From positions 620,001-684,000 of the forward strand of contig JALHNJ010000001.1 in the NCBI GenBank assembly GCA_022843585.1: DNA of 64,000 nucleotides. Direction: 5' to 3'. This document shows, piece after piece, positions 1 to 7,403 of this stretch (position 1 is its first letter; every line of letters starts with the position of its first letter). The notes under the pieces are model-generated. The model saw nothing but the letters and a program-made list of their open reading frames with translations. It was not told where the DNA came from and did not search any database. The position numbers and the translations under genes were made by a program. The stretch comes from Chitinophagaceae bacterium (GTDB taxonomy: Bacteria > Bacteroidota > Bacteroidia > Chitinophagales > Chitinophagaceae).

Positions 1-156
1 TTCAAAAATATATTTGATTTTAGCTTTTCTCTCATTGGCCAGTTCAAGGTATGCATCAATATCACGCAACGGGTCAATAACAGCAGCTTCGCCGTTGCTT
101 TCAATATAATAAGCGGCTTCGCTAAGGCAGCCGGTATAGAGTTGCTTAATGAACAT
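1..156 (-). CDS. MBL-fold metallo-hydrolase, persulfide dioxygenase-like (N-terminal part only)
   Basis: The first 52 codons of a gene that runs off the left edge. The peptide opens MFIKQLYTG and continues through AAVIDPLRDIDAYL, which matches the N-terminal strand pair of ETHE1/CstB-type metallo-beta-lactamase hydrolases. The HxHxDH metal motif would lie beyond the edge, so the metal site cannot be checked. Family members oxidise glutathione persulfide or handle sulfane sulfur, often with rhodanese domains. The ArsR gene lies just upstream on the same strand and a palindrome fills the gap between them, so sulfur-responsive control by that regulator is plausible but inferred. The family call is fairly secure; the substrate is not. 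Confidence 0.7.
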   Translation of the reverse strand, partial: MFIKQLYTGCLSEAAYYIESNGEAAVIDPLRDIDAYLELANERKAKIKYIFE

Positions 157-159
157 AAA

Positions 160-208
160 AAATGATTTAATCTTACACTTGTAGTAAAAGTGCAAAATTA
201 AATCATTT
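160..208 (-). promoter_or_regulatory. nested inverted repeat, candidate ArsR operator
   Basis: Two perfect 12-base arms, AAATGATTTAAT at 160-171 and ATTAAATCATTT at 197-208, enclose a second inverted pair, CACTT at 176-180 and AAGTG at 188-192. The element sits 3 bases upstream of the metallo-hydrolase start codon and just after the ArsR gene on the same strand. ArsR dimers bind palindromes of about this size. Binding is inferred, and a stem-loop in the RNA is an alternative. Confidence 0.45.
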
Positions 209-253
209 ACCGCCAATCTTTCGGAGAAAGGCTAAGGGTAAAAAACGATGTAA

Positions 254-634
254 TTAGTTTAACAACTCCGCTAGAAACTTATTTAGCTCCTCCATCCGGT
301 TGATGTTTACAGAGTAATAAATAAACTTTCCGTCCCGGTCCGTGTTTACAAAGCCAGCTTTCCGCAAAATGGCTAAGTGTTGGGACGCAACTGATTGCTC
401 AAGTCTTAGCTTGAGATATAATTCAGTTACCGTCATCCTGCCGTTTTCATCAATCAGGCGAAGAATTTGCTGGCGTAGTTTGTGATTAAGGGCTCTTAAA
501 ATGAGAGCCGCTTTTTTTACACCCAAAAGATCTACCTGCAAATCTGCCGTGCTACTTTCGGCAGGGTTGTTCAATGTTAGGGAATAATTGTTCATAGATT
601 GACTGGTTGGTGATAAAAAATCAGAGGTTGACAT
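254..634 (-). CDS. ArsR/SmtB family winged-helix transcriptional regulator
   Basis: A 126-residue protein with a winged-helix domain from about residue 40 to 118. The recognition-helix segment reads QSVASQHLAILRKAGF, typical of ArsR family repressors, followed by a wing around GKFIYYSVN. The protein has no cysteine at all, so it cannot be a thiol sensor of the BigR/SqrR/CstR kind and lacks the usual cysteine metal site. The first 35 residues are poorly conserved in character; the methionine at residue 14 is an alternative start. It precedes the persulfide-dioxygenase-like gene and probably regulates it. The inducer is unknown. Confidence 0.85.
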   Translation of the reverse strand: MSTSDFLSPTSQSMNNYSLTLNNPAESSTADLQVDLLGVKKAALILRALNHKLRQQILRLIDENGRMTVTELYLKLRLEQSVASQHLAILRKAGFVNTDRDGKFIYYSVNINRMEELNKFLAELLN

Positions 635-709
635 TACCTGTTTAAAATTTTGATATAAAACGTACGATTTCTGAGAGCCTTAACACCGTATGAGACGAAT
701 TTTTTGAAA

Positions 710-1378
710 TTACCTTGTGGCAGGATTATAAAATTCTTTTATATAGAGTGGTTCTGTATAGGCCAAATCTGCAAAATCATTTTTGTGGAAGGAAATTGCG
801 GCTAAATTGGCCAGGTGGGCGGCGTTGGCCACTGTATTACTGTAAGTTGTAAACGGGTTCGTGTAGTAAGCTTGCAGTTTCTTGCTACCATTCCCGCAAA
901 AGATTATTTTTTCATTAGAACCCAAGAGCTGGCTAAAATTTTCATCAACAATTACGGCTTTAGGTGCTATTTTTTCAATTAACAGTTGGTCGTAAACAGC
1001 CGTAAAAACTTCCATCCGGCGGGCATCGATCATAGGACAAATAACTGCATCCGGCACTTCATCTTTTACTGCAAAAGCCATCATCTTTAAAGTGCCGATT
1101 GCAATAAGCGGAATATTTAAAGCATAGCACAATCCCTTTGCGGAAGCAAGGCCAACCCGTAAACCTGTATAAGAACCCGGGCCAATGCTTACCGCTACCG
1201 CCTTTAAATCTGTAGGGGAGAAATTATTTTTTTTCAACAAAGAATCTATTGTTTCATGCAGCCAGCCGGCATGATCCTTTTGATTATTATTCACCAGCAT
1301 ATCTTCTAACCCTTCATTATTCTTGAGGCAAATAGAAGCAGTGCTGATTGAAGTTTCTATATTTAATATAAGACTCAT
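710..1378 (-). CDS. tsaB: tRNA threonylcarbamoyladenosine biosynthesis protein TsaB
   Basis: TsaB partners TsaD and TsaE in transferring the threonylcarbamoyl group to A37 of ANN-decoding tRNAs. The 222-residue length is normal for the family. The ASKHA fold opens with NIETS at residues 6-10, and the diagnostic GPGSYTGLR lies at 66-74. It starts inside the stop codon of the upstream gene (four-base ATGA overlap), so the two are co-transcribed. The neighbour is unrelated in function. Nothing looks truncated. The assignment is secure. Confidence 0.95.
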   Translation of the reverse strand: MSLILNIETSISTASICLKNNEGLEDMLVNNNQKDHAGWLHETIDSLLKKNNFSPTDLKAVAVSIGPGSYTGLRVGLASAKGLCYALNIPLIAIGTLKMMAFAVKDEVPDAVICPMIDARRMEVFTAVYDQLLIEKIAPKAVIVDENFSQLLGSNEKIIFCGNGSKKLQAYYTNPFTTYSNTVANAAHLANLAAISFHKNDFADLAYTEPLYIKEFYNPATR

Positions 1379-2001
1379 TGTAAAATCGCCTCTTTTGTTA
1401 ATAACGCAGCTGGTTGATAACGAATATTTTTTTTACTTAGTGTTGCAAGCAACTCCTGCACATTCCGAAGCCCAATTTTTTGGCCCCATTCAAATGGTCC
1501 GAAAGGGTAGTTAGTGCCGAGTTTCATTGCGGTATCAATATCTTCTTTGCTACTTACTTGTTCGCCTACCGTAAAATATGCTTCATTTATAATCATGCTG
1601 ATTATGGTAGCAGTAACAAAGCCAACTTTGTCCGGCACCCATTCGGTGGATTTGTTAAAACAGGAAAATATTTTTTCAACTTCTTTTTTTATTGATTCAT
1701 TAGCAGCAGTTGCTTCTACAATTGCCCGCTGTAAAAATCCTGGCCATCCGTTAATGCGAATAAAATTTTGTGGCAATGTTTCCGATGTAATAGTTACAGC
1801 GTTTATAATTACAATATTGGCTTGTGTTTTTTGCAAAGCTTCAATTCTTTCATTAGTACAATTGAATAATAGGTCAATGCAACAGTCGGCTGATGTTGAA
1901 GAGGGGATAGTAGCTTTCCAGTCAATATCGATATCGTCCTGCAATCCTTGTGCAAGTAATTCTTGTTTTAAATCATTATCTGCTACCACTAAAATCTTCA
2001 T
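1375..2001 (-). CDS. 3-hydroxyacyl-CoA dehydrogenase C-terminal-domain protein, NAD site degenerate
   Basis: A 208-residue protein whose second half (about 105-200) resembles the helical C-terminal domain of 3-hydroxyacyl-CoA dehydrogenases: DKVGFVTATIISMIINEAY, then GTNYPFGPFEW at 162-172. The N-terminal part looks like a shrunken Rossmann fold, MKILVVADN, without the GxGxxG dinucleotide motif. The region that normally holds the catalytic histidine reads RINGWPGFL. Activity as a dehydrogenase is therefore doubtful. It is co-transcribed with tsaB by a four-base overlap. It may be a structural or regulatory relative; no function is claimed. Confidence 0.7.
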   Translation of the reverse strand: MKILVVADNDLKQELLAQGLQDDIDIDWKATIPSSTSADCCIDLLFNCTNERIEALQKTQANIVIINAVTITSETLPQNFIRINGWPGFLQRAIVEATAANESIKKEVEKIFSCFNKSTEWVPDKVGFVTATIISMIINEAYFTVGEQVSSKEDIDTAMKLGTNYPFGPFEWGQKIGLRNVQELLATLSKKNIRYQPAALLTKEAILQ

Positions 2002-2011
2002 AATTCTATTT

Positions 2012-2042
2012 TTTGCAAAGAAAGTGTATAAAGCTAAATTCG
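2012..2042 (+). promoter_or_regulatory. Bacteroidota-type promoter for ridA
   Basis: TTTG at 2012-2015 is separated by exactly 19 bases from TAAATTCG at 2035-2042. This matches the TTTG / TAnnTTTG consensus of the primary sigma factor of this phylum with one mismatch. Transcription would begin near 2049, about 19 bases before the ridA start. Confidence 0.6.
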
Positions 2043-2067
2043 TTGAGCTGAATATAAAAAACTACCA

Positions 2068-2448
2068 ATGAGTAAAACAATTATCACCGCTTCAAATGCT
2101 CCCGCCCCTATTGGTCCTTATAACCAGGCAATATTATCCGGTAATATGCTGTTTATTTCCGGTCAAATATGTATTGACCCTCCAACCGGCGAATTACGCA
2201 ATAAAGATATACAGGAAGAAACCCACCAGGTAATGCATAATTTAAAAGCTATTCTTCAAAAAGCAGAAATGGGATTTGCCAATGTGGTAAAGACAACAAT
2301 TTTTCTTACTGATATGCACCAGTTTGGGCAGGTAAATGAAGTGTATGGAAAGTATTTCGACAGTGATTTTCCGGCCAGGGAAACTGTCCAGGTTTCAGCT
2401 TTACCAAAGTTTGTGAACGTGGAGATCAGTATGATTGCTGTTAAGTAA
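2068..2448 (+). CDS. ridA: RidA family reactive intermediate/imine deaminase
   Basis: RidA proteins hydrolyse reactive enamines and imines, such as 2-aminoacrylate, released by PLP enzymes. The length of 126 residues is standard. The key residues are present: Tyr18 in GPYNQ, the arginine at 104 in FPARETV (equivalent to Arg105 of the E. coli protein), and Glu119 in NVEISMIAV. It forms trimers in the cytosol. A good promoter lies upstream and the metallophosphoesterase follows 8 bases downstream, so the two probably share a transcript. Confidence 0.93.
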   Translation: MSKTIITASNAPAPIGPYNQAILSGNMLFISGQICIDPPTGELRNKDIQEETHQVMHNLKAILQKAEMGFANVVKTTIFLTDMHQFGQVNEVYGKYFDSDFPARETVQVSALPKFVNVEISMIAVK

Positions 2449-2456
2449 TAGATGTT

Positions 2457-3578
2457 ATGCGTAGGCTGCTCCGAATTATACTACTGCGACCTGTACTGTG
2501 GGTAGCAGCCAAATTCTCTTCCCGGCCTAACCGGCTGCGTATATTTGATGCGCTATCAAAACTTTTAGTACATATTCGGGAACATCCCGGCAAAAAGGGG
2601 TTAGTAATTCCTTTTGAACAACTGGCCGGAAAGTTCATCATCTTTTCTGACCAGCATAAAGGACGAAGAAATGGGGCGGATGATTTTACACAAGCTGAAC
2701 CAAACTATTTAGCTGCATTGGAACATTATGCTGCAGAAGATTTTTGTTTTATCAACTTAGGTGATAGTGAAGAACTGTGGGAGAACACCTTCTGGCAGGT
2801 AAAGAAAAAAAACAAAGCCACCTTTGAAGCGGAGAAAAAATTTATAGCCAATGGCAAATATGTAAAAATTGCCGGCAATCATGATCTGTATTGGAATACC
2901 AGTCCCTTAGCGGCTTTTGATCTGAAAATGATTTATGGAGAGAAAGTGGAAGTGTATGATGGAGTGGTGTTGAAGTCTTTAGTCCAGAGTCAGGAGTCGG
3001 GAGATAATACGCAGGACTCGGAACTCACTATCTTCCTCACCCATGGTCACCAGGGAGATGCGCAAAGTGATGGCAACTGGTTCAGTAAATTTTTTGTTGG
3101 TTGGATATGGGCACCGCTACAGGCATTGCTTCGCATTAATCCCAATACTCCGGCCTATGATGCCGAAAAGAAAACGCTGCACAATAGCATTATGTATGAA
3201 TGGTCTCATGCACAGAAGAAATTATTACTGATAACCGGGCATACACACCAGCCGGTATTTGCATCATTAACACATATTGAACGGTTGTATAAACAATTTC
3301 AGTTTGCCGGGAAGCAAAATGATGAACAGCAATTACAATTATTGTTAGACGAGATTAAAAAAAGAGAAAAAGAATTTACCGCCGTAGCATTGGATTATAT
3401 GAGTATGAAGCCTTCTTACTTTAATAGCGGCTGTTGTTGTTTTAGTGATGGCGATATTACGGGTATTGAAATTGCGGATGGCTGCATCCGGTTAATTAAA
3501 TGGACATTGGTAGAAGGAAAACCTGAACGGCAGTTATTGGAAGAAATGGAGTTGGGGAGGTTGGTGGGGGAGTTGTGA
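2457..3578 (+). CDS. calcineurin-like metallophosphoesterase
   Basis: A 373-residue protein with the metal-binding blocks of the family in order: FSDQHKG at 63-69, GDSEE at 102-106, GNHD at 140-143, THGHQ at 195-199, and GHTHQPVF near 261. An N-terminal basic, hydrophobic stretch (MRRLLRIILL) may attach it to the membrane. The substrate is unknown. Residues 174-190 (SLVQSQESGDNTQDSEL) are encoded by DNA resembling dispersed repeats and look like an in-frame insertion between core strands. It follows ridA by 8 bases. Confidence 0.85.
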   Translation: MRRLLRIILLRPVLWVAAKFSSRPNRLRIFDALSKLLVHIREHPGKKGLVIPFEQLAGKFIIFSDQHKGRRNGADDFTQAEPNYLAALEHYAAEDFCFINLGDSEELWENTFWQVKKKNKATFEAEKKFIANGKYVKIAGNHDLYWNTSPLAAFDLKMIYGEKVEVYDGVVLKSLVQSQESGDNTQDSELTIFLTHGHQGDAQSDGNWFSKFFVGWIWAPLQALLRINPNTPAYDAEKKTLHNSIMYEWSHAQKKLLLITGHTHQPVFASLTHIERLYKQFQFAGKQNDEQQLQLLLDEIKKREKEFTAVALDYMSMKPSYFNSGCCCFSDGDITGIEIADGCIRLIKWTLVEGKPERQLLEEMELGRLVGEL

Positions 3579-3635
3579 TTATTGCGACTTGCTTTCCATC
3601 GAGCAGATTTTATAAAGCTGCTATGTTGAGTATAG

Positions 3636-4262
3636 TTATTCTTTTTCAGATAAAAATTGTTCAAATCTTTTTTGACTTTCATTCCATTTCCATATTTCAG
3701 GATGGCAATAAGCACAATCATCATAAAAGCCCGTTGAGTCAGGGGGATTTACAATAACCAAAGTGCTATTGTTTTTAAAGTCATAGCCTAATGCTGACTC
3801 AGGTCCGTCATAAACTCTTCCATCTTGTAAATCTATAATTGCACTTTGCTTACAAGGTGAACCACAGCCCCACCAAACAAAGCAATAGTGTCCGGCGAAA
3901 TTTAAGCCTTGTTCCTGATAGATATTCGTTAAACGACCTTTATATTGCTTTGCAGTAACATTACTTTGATAATTTATTGCAGCTTTTTGTCCATTGAATA
4001 ATGCTTTTACCTTAAAATCATTAAATGATAGAAAAGGTTCAAATTTATATGAAGCATAATCAATTCTTGTTTTTCCATTTGAAGTATCACCCCAAATTTT
4101 TACATGATCAGTACTCCAAATAATTTGTGAATTGAATGTTTTACTGTTTTCTCGGCGGTGGGTCTGATTTATTAAAGTGTCTTCTAATACTTCTTGACTT
4201 TGCTTTTGTGTTGTAGTATTACAAGCAGATAATAGAAGAAATATAAAAGTCAAAACTCTCAT
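3636..4262 (-). CDS. hypothetical lipoprotein
   Basis: A 208-residue protein with a short signal peptide and lipobox (LLSAC, Cys14), so predicted to be lipid-anchored in the envelope. The mature part contains FAGHYCFVWWGCGSPC followed by a strand with DLQDGRVYDGP, and the later CAYCHPEIWKW. The four cysteines could form disulfides or bind a metal. I recognise this type as a small uncharacterised lipoprotein of Bacteroidota and Proteobacteria, without a known function. It is convergent with the metallophosphoesterase and appears monocistronic. Confidence 0.75.
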   Translation of the reverse strand: MRVLTFIFLLLSACNTTTQKQSQEVLEDTLINQTHRRENSKTFNSQIIWSTDHVKIWGDTSNGKTRIDYASYKFEPFLSFNDFKVKALFNGQKAAINYQSNVTAKQYKGRLTNIYQEQGLNFAGHYCFVWWGCGSPCKQSAIIDLQDGRVYDGPESALGYDFKNNSTLVIVNPPDSTGFYDDCAYCHPEIWKWNESQKRFEQFLSEKE

Positions 4263-4302
4263 TTTAATTACATAGATGCCGTCATTAGGCAGCTCCTTAT
4301 TT

Positions 4303-4310
4303 CAAATTTA
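4303..4310 (-). promoter_or_regulatory. candidate -7 element for the lipoprotein gene
   Basis: On the minus strand positions 4310 to 4303 read TAAATTTG, an exact TAnnTTTG match, about 40 bases upstream of the lipoprotein start. No TTTG is found at the expected 19-base spacing; the nearest is 13 bases away, so confidence is limited. Confidence 0.35.
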
Positions 4311-4427
4311 ATAGTTTCTAAGACAAAATAGAGTAGTAGTGAGAAACTTCGCAAATGCTCATCAGAATTACCGAACGATGAACAGTGCGACGCAACAGAA
4401 GATGCTAGTAGCAATGCAGCTGGCTCA

Positions 4428-4448
4428 ATCCTTCGACAGGCTCAGGAT
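4428..4448. repeat. dispersed-repeat-like element in the spacer
   Basis: The string CCTTCGACAGGCTCAGGAT at 4430-4448, with short ATCCT/AGGAT ends, matches a string I recall from spacers of many bacterial genomes. It sits beside a terminator in the 220-base gap between the lipoprotein and the peptidase. Membership of a repeat family is from memory; no second copy was noticed here. Confidence 0.35.
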
Positions 4449-4481
4449 AAAAAAACCCTTCGCTTTCACGAAGGGCTTTTT
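4449..4481 (-). terminator. rho-independent terminator for the M1 peptidase gene
   Basis: A seven-base stem, CCCTTCG at 4456-4462 and CGAAGGG at 4469-4475, encloses the loop CTTTCA. On the minus strand seven T residues follow the stem (4455 to 4449), directly after the peptidase stop codon. Five T residues follow on the plus strand as well, so it could work both ways. Confidence 0.85.
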
Positions 4482-4482
4482 A

Positions 4483-6441
4483 TTAAAATGCTTTTTTCTT
4501 CCAGGTATTATTTTCCCGGTTCCATTCAGGCAATTTTTTATCGGGGTCGAGTACTACTTCTTTTATTTCGCTGGTGGTAGGTACACCAAATGTCCATTGT
4601 GCGCCACGCTGCCATACTTCTACCGGTAAATTTATTTTATGTTCTTTACCATTGGTTTCTTTTACTAATACCGTTACGGGCATTACCATTTTTTCTAAAT
4701 TCTCAATAGTAATATCTGCTCCATTGGCAGGAGACTCTTTTACATACTCCACAGATTTTACAGTTTGGTCAAGCTTCCAGGTGTTTAATACCCATCCTCT
4801 CCAGAACCAACTGAGATCTTCTCCAGATACATTTTCCATGGTATGAAAAAAGTCCCAAGGTGTGGGATGCTTAAATGCCCAACGATTAATATACTCCCGG
4901 AAAGCTGCATCAAAACGATCTGGCCCTAATACTACATTGCGCAATGCATCCAGCATTTGTGCAGGTTTTAAATAAGCAACCACGCCTAAGTTATCTTGTT
5001 GTATTACTTCCGGCACGGTGTACAATCCATCCATATTATCATCAAAAACATATTTTACCATGAAGGAAGAATTTGGATCGCCAAAGAAACTTGTTTCTGC
5101 AAATTCTCCTTTATTAAAAGCTTCGGTAGAAAGTCCGTTTATAAAGGTGCAGAATCCTTCATCCATCCAGGCATATTTTCTTTCGTTGCTGCCAACGATC
5201 ATGGGGAACCAGGTATGACCAAATTCATGGTCAGTAACTCCCCATAAACTTCCACCTGAATCGCTATGACTGCAAAAAACAATTCCTGGATATTCCATAC
5301 CGCCTACAATACCTGCAACGTTAGTAGCAGCTGGGTAAGGATATTCGAACCATTTGTTAGAGTAATGCTCGACAGAACCTTTTACCATTTCCGTAGAACG
5401 CTGCCAGCCATTTTTTACAATGCTTTCAACAGGATACACACTGATGGCCATTGATTTCTTGCCACTTGGTAAATTGATCCTTGCTGCGTCTTGTACAAAT
5501 GCTTTGCTAGCTGCCCATGCTACATCTCTTGCATTGGTCATTTTAAATTTCCAGGTAGAGTTGGCTTGCTTGGGTCTTGATGAAGGATCATTCACTTCTC
5601 TGTCGCTTCTTATGATAACCGTTTTATCACTTGCTTTTGCTGCATTCCATCTTGTCATTTGTTCAGGTGTATAGCAATCCTGCGGATTTTGTAATTCACC
5701 AGAGCCAACGATTATTAAATTAGAAGGAGCGGTGATAGAAAAATCATAATCACCATACTCACAATAAAACTCTCCGGCACCTACATAAGGCAACGTATTC
5801 CATCCTTGTATATCATCGTATACACACATTCTTGGGAACCATTGCGCTACTTCATACACAATGCCATTTTTTGTTTTCAGTCTTCCCATTCGGTCGGTTC
5901 CATATTCAGGTACGGTAAAGGCGAACTTCACCGAAATTTTTACTTTGCCACCGGCACTCTTTAATGCATCCTGCATCCACACCTGCATTCTTGTATCGGT
6001 GATATTGTATTTGGGTGTAATTGTTTTTCCGTTGTATTCTATGGAAACGGATTTGATGTTGTAGCCGTCGGTGAATTTTGAATTAGCCCAACGTCCGCCA
6101 GTTTCGGTTGTGGTAGCTGAACCTCTTGAATCTTTTTTATAAATATTCTGATCTAATTGCAGCCAGAGAAATTTTAAATTATCAGGGCTGTTGTTGGTAT
6201 AAGTAATTTCTACATCACCACTTACTACATGTGAGCCTGTATCTAATGCTGCACTGATCTTATAATCGGCTCTGTTCTGCCAGTATTTAGGTCCGGGTTC
6301 GCCACTTGCACTGCGATAATCATTACCGGGGTACGGATAAAATTGAGGGTTGAAAGCTTCTTTGTGGTTATAAACTGATTGGGCAAACAATCCGCCAACC
6401 AAAAAAATTACCAGTACACTCAAAACTGATTTCTTCATCAT
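4483..6441 (-). CDS. M1 family metallopeptidase (gluzincin)
   Basis: A 652-residue zinc aminopeptidase-like protein with a signal peptide (first ~20 residues, ending at GGLFAQ), so exported. The exopeptidase loop appears as GGMEYPG at 380-386. The zinc site is HEFGH at 405-409 with the third ligand Glu428 in WMDEGF, exactly 18 residues on, as in the family. N-terminal beta-domains fill residues 30-250. It is followed immediately by a strong terminator and has its own transcript. The true substrate is unknown; a role in peptide scavenging in the periplasm is the usual guess. Confidence 0.93.
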   Translation of the reverse strand: MMKKSVLSVLVIFLVGGLFAQSVYNHKEAFNPQFYPYPGNDYRSASGEPGPKYWQNRADYKISAALDTGSHVVSGDVEITYTNNSPDNLKFLWLQLDQNIYKKDSRGSATTTETGGRWANSKFTDGYNIKSVSIEYNGKTITPKYNITDTRMQVWMQDALKSAGGKVKISVKFAFTVPEYGTDRMGRLKTKNGIVYEVAQWFPRMCVYDDIQGWNTLPYVGAGEFYCEYGDYDFSITAPSNLIIVGSGELQNPQDCYTPEQMTRWNAAKASDKTVIIRSDREVNDPSSRPKQANSTWKFKMTNARDVAWAASKAFVQDAARINLPSGKKSMAISVYPVESIVKNGWQRSTEMVKGSVEHYSNKWFEYPYPAATNVAGIVGGMEYPGIVFCSHSDSGGSLWGVTDHEFGHTWFPMIVGSNERKYAWMDEGFCTFINGLSTEAFNKGEFAETSFFGDPNSSFMVKYVFDDNMDGLYTVPEVIQQDNLGVVAYLKPAQMLDALRNVVLGPDRFDAAFREYINRWAFKHPTPWDFFHTMENVSGEDLSWFWRGWVLNTWKLDQTVKSVEYVKESPANGADITIENLEKMVMPVTVLVKETNGKEHKINLPVEVWQRGAQWTFGVPTTSEIKEVVLDPDKKLPEWNRENNTWKKKAF

Positions 6442-6538
6442 ACTAACGATTTATTTAAAGTGGGAAAGATAACGCAAAAGGATGCAAGGGCAGTACCGCT
6501 GGTAGGGTATTTGCAATACTTTATAAAAAAAGTGATTG

Positions 6539-6608
6539 CTCGCAAAGACGCATAGGCGCAATGAATACAATCTTGGGTCCTAAAGTTTTCGCTTTGCGTC
6601 TTTGCGAG
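6539..6608. repeat. inverted repeat pair, 14-base perfect arms
   Basis: CTCGCAAAGACGCA at 6539-6552 is repeated exactly in inverted orientation (TGCGTCTTTGCGAG) at 6595-6608 around a 42-base centre. It occupies the gap between the MurU-like gene's stop and the peptidase gene's start. There is no T-tract, so it is not a classical terminator. It looks like a dispersed intergenic palindromic element. Confidence 0.6.
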
Positions 6609-6613
6609 AGGTT

Positions 6614-7339
6614 TTATGCAAAAAGTAATTCTGCAACTGCTACAGAATCTGGTTTACCTACATCCACCAGTTTATCCCCGGTATGGTCGAAACCCATAAT
6701 GCGATGATCGGCTGCGAGTTTCAAGTACACATCGATCAATGAGAATTTGCCGCTAAAGCCGGCTTCATTCATTAATCGAAAAACTTCATATTCAAAAACT
6801 ACTACGCAGCTGTATGCTTTTTCAATAAATTTTTTACCGGGAATAGAAATCCTTTCTTCACCTTTACTATTATTTCTCCAGCCGCATAAGCGATTATTTT
6901 CATCAAATAAAAGATTGCGGGATGTTTTGCGGTCGGTAACAGCAAAAGAGATCAGGGCATTGTTTTGCTCATGAAATTTCAGCAGCTTGCTGATGTCGAG
7001 ATCGGTAAGAATGTCAACATTGCAAGTAATAAATTTTTCTCCGGGATTGAATAATTCTTCCGCTTTTAATAAACCGCCACCGGTATCCAACAGTTCATCT
7101 CTTTCATCACTCACTAAAAGATCACTTCCCCATCCATCATTTTCAACAATAGCATCTTCTATCTGCTCTGCAAAATGATGCACATTTACAATTACATCTT
7201 TTATGTTGTGTTGCTGTAAGTATTCAATATTACGTTGGAGTAATGGCTTGCCATTTACAATCGCCAAAGCTTTGGGATGTTTATCCGTCCATGGTTTGAA
7301 CCTTGTACCTAAACCAGCCGAAAAAATCATTGCTTGCAC
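6614..7339 (-). CDS. sugar-1-phosphate nucleotidyltransferase, MurU-like
   Basis: A 241-residue GT-A-fold nucleotidyltransferase. The nucleotide loop is AGLGTRFKP (8-16) with Lys23 in KHPKAL, the metal aspartate is Asp109 in CNVD, and DTGGG is at 85-89. Short single-domain enzymes of this type include MurU, which makes UDP-MurNAc from MurNAc-1-phosphate. The upstream gene on the same strand encodes an AmgK-like anomeric sugar kinase, the known partner of MurU in peptidoglycan recycling. That context is the main argument for the substrate; a mannose-1-phosphate enzyme remains possible. Confidence 0.8.
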   Translation of the reverse strand: MQAMIFSAGLGTRFKPWTDKHPKALAIVNGKPLLQRNIEYLQQHNIKDVIVNVHHFAEQIEDAIVENDGWGSDLLVSDERDELLDTGGGLLKAEELFNPGEKFITCNVDILTDLDISKLLKFHEQNNALISFAVTDRKTSRNLLFDENNRLCGWRNNSKGEERISIPGKKFIEKAYSCVVVFEYEVFRLMNEAGFSGKFSLIDVYLKLAADHRIMGFDHTGDKLVDVGKPDSVAVAELLFA

Positions 7340-7403
7340 TCTGTTCTAATTTATTTTTTGAAATAATAATGAATCTTCGGGTTGAAGAACTAAGAACCAT
7401 GAA

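Noticed and set aside
3602-3622. Hairpin AGCAG...CTGCT between convergent genes as a terminator
   Set aside because: One mismatch in the stem and no clear T-tract directly after on either strand.
4339-4629. Open frame of 96 codons on the plus strand
   Set aside because: It runs across the terminator and antisense through the end of the M1 peptidase, with repeat-like DNA at its start and no family resemblance.
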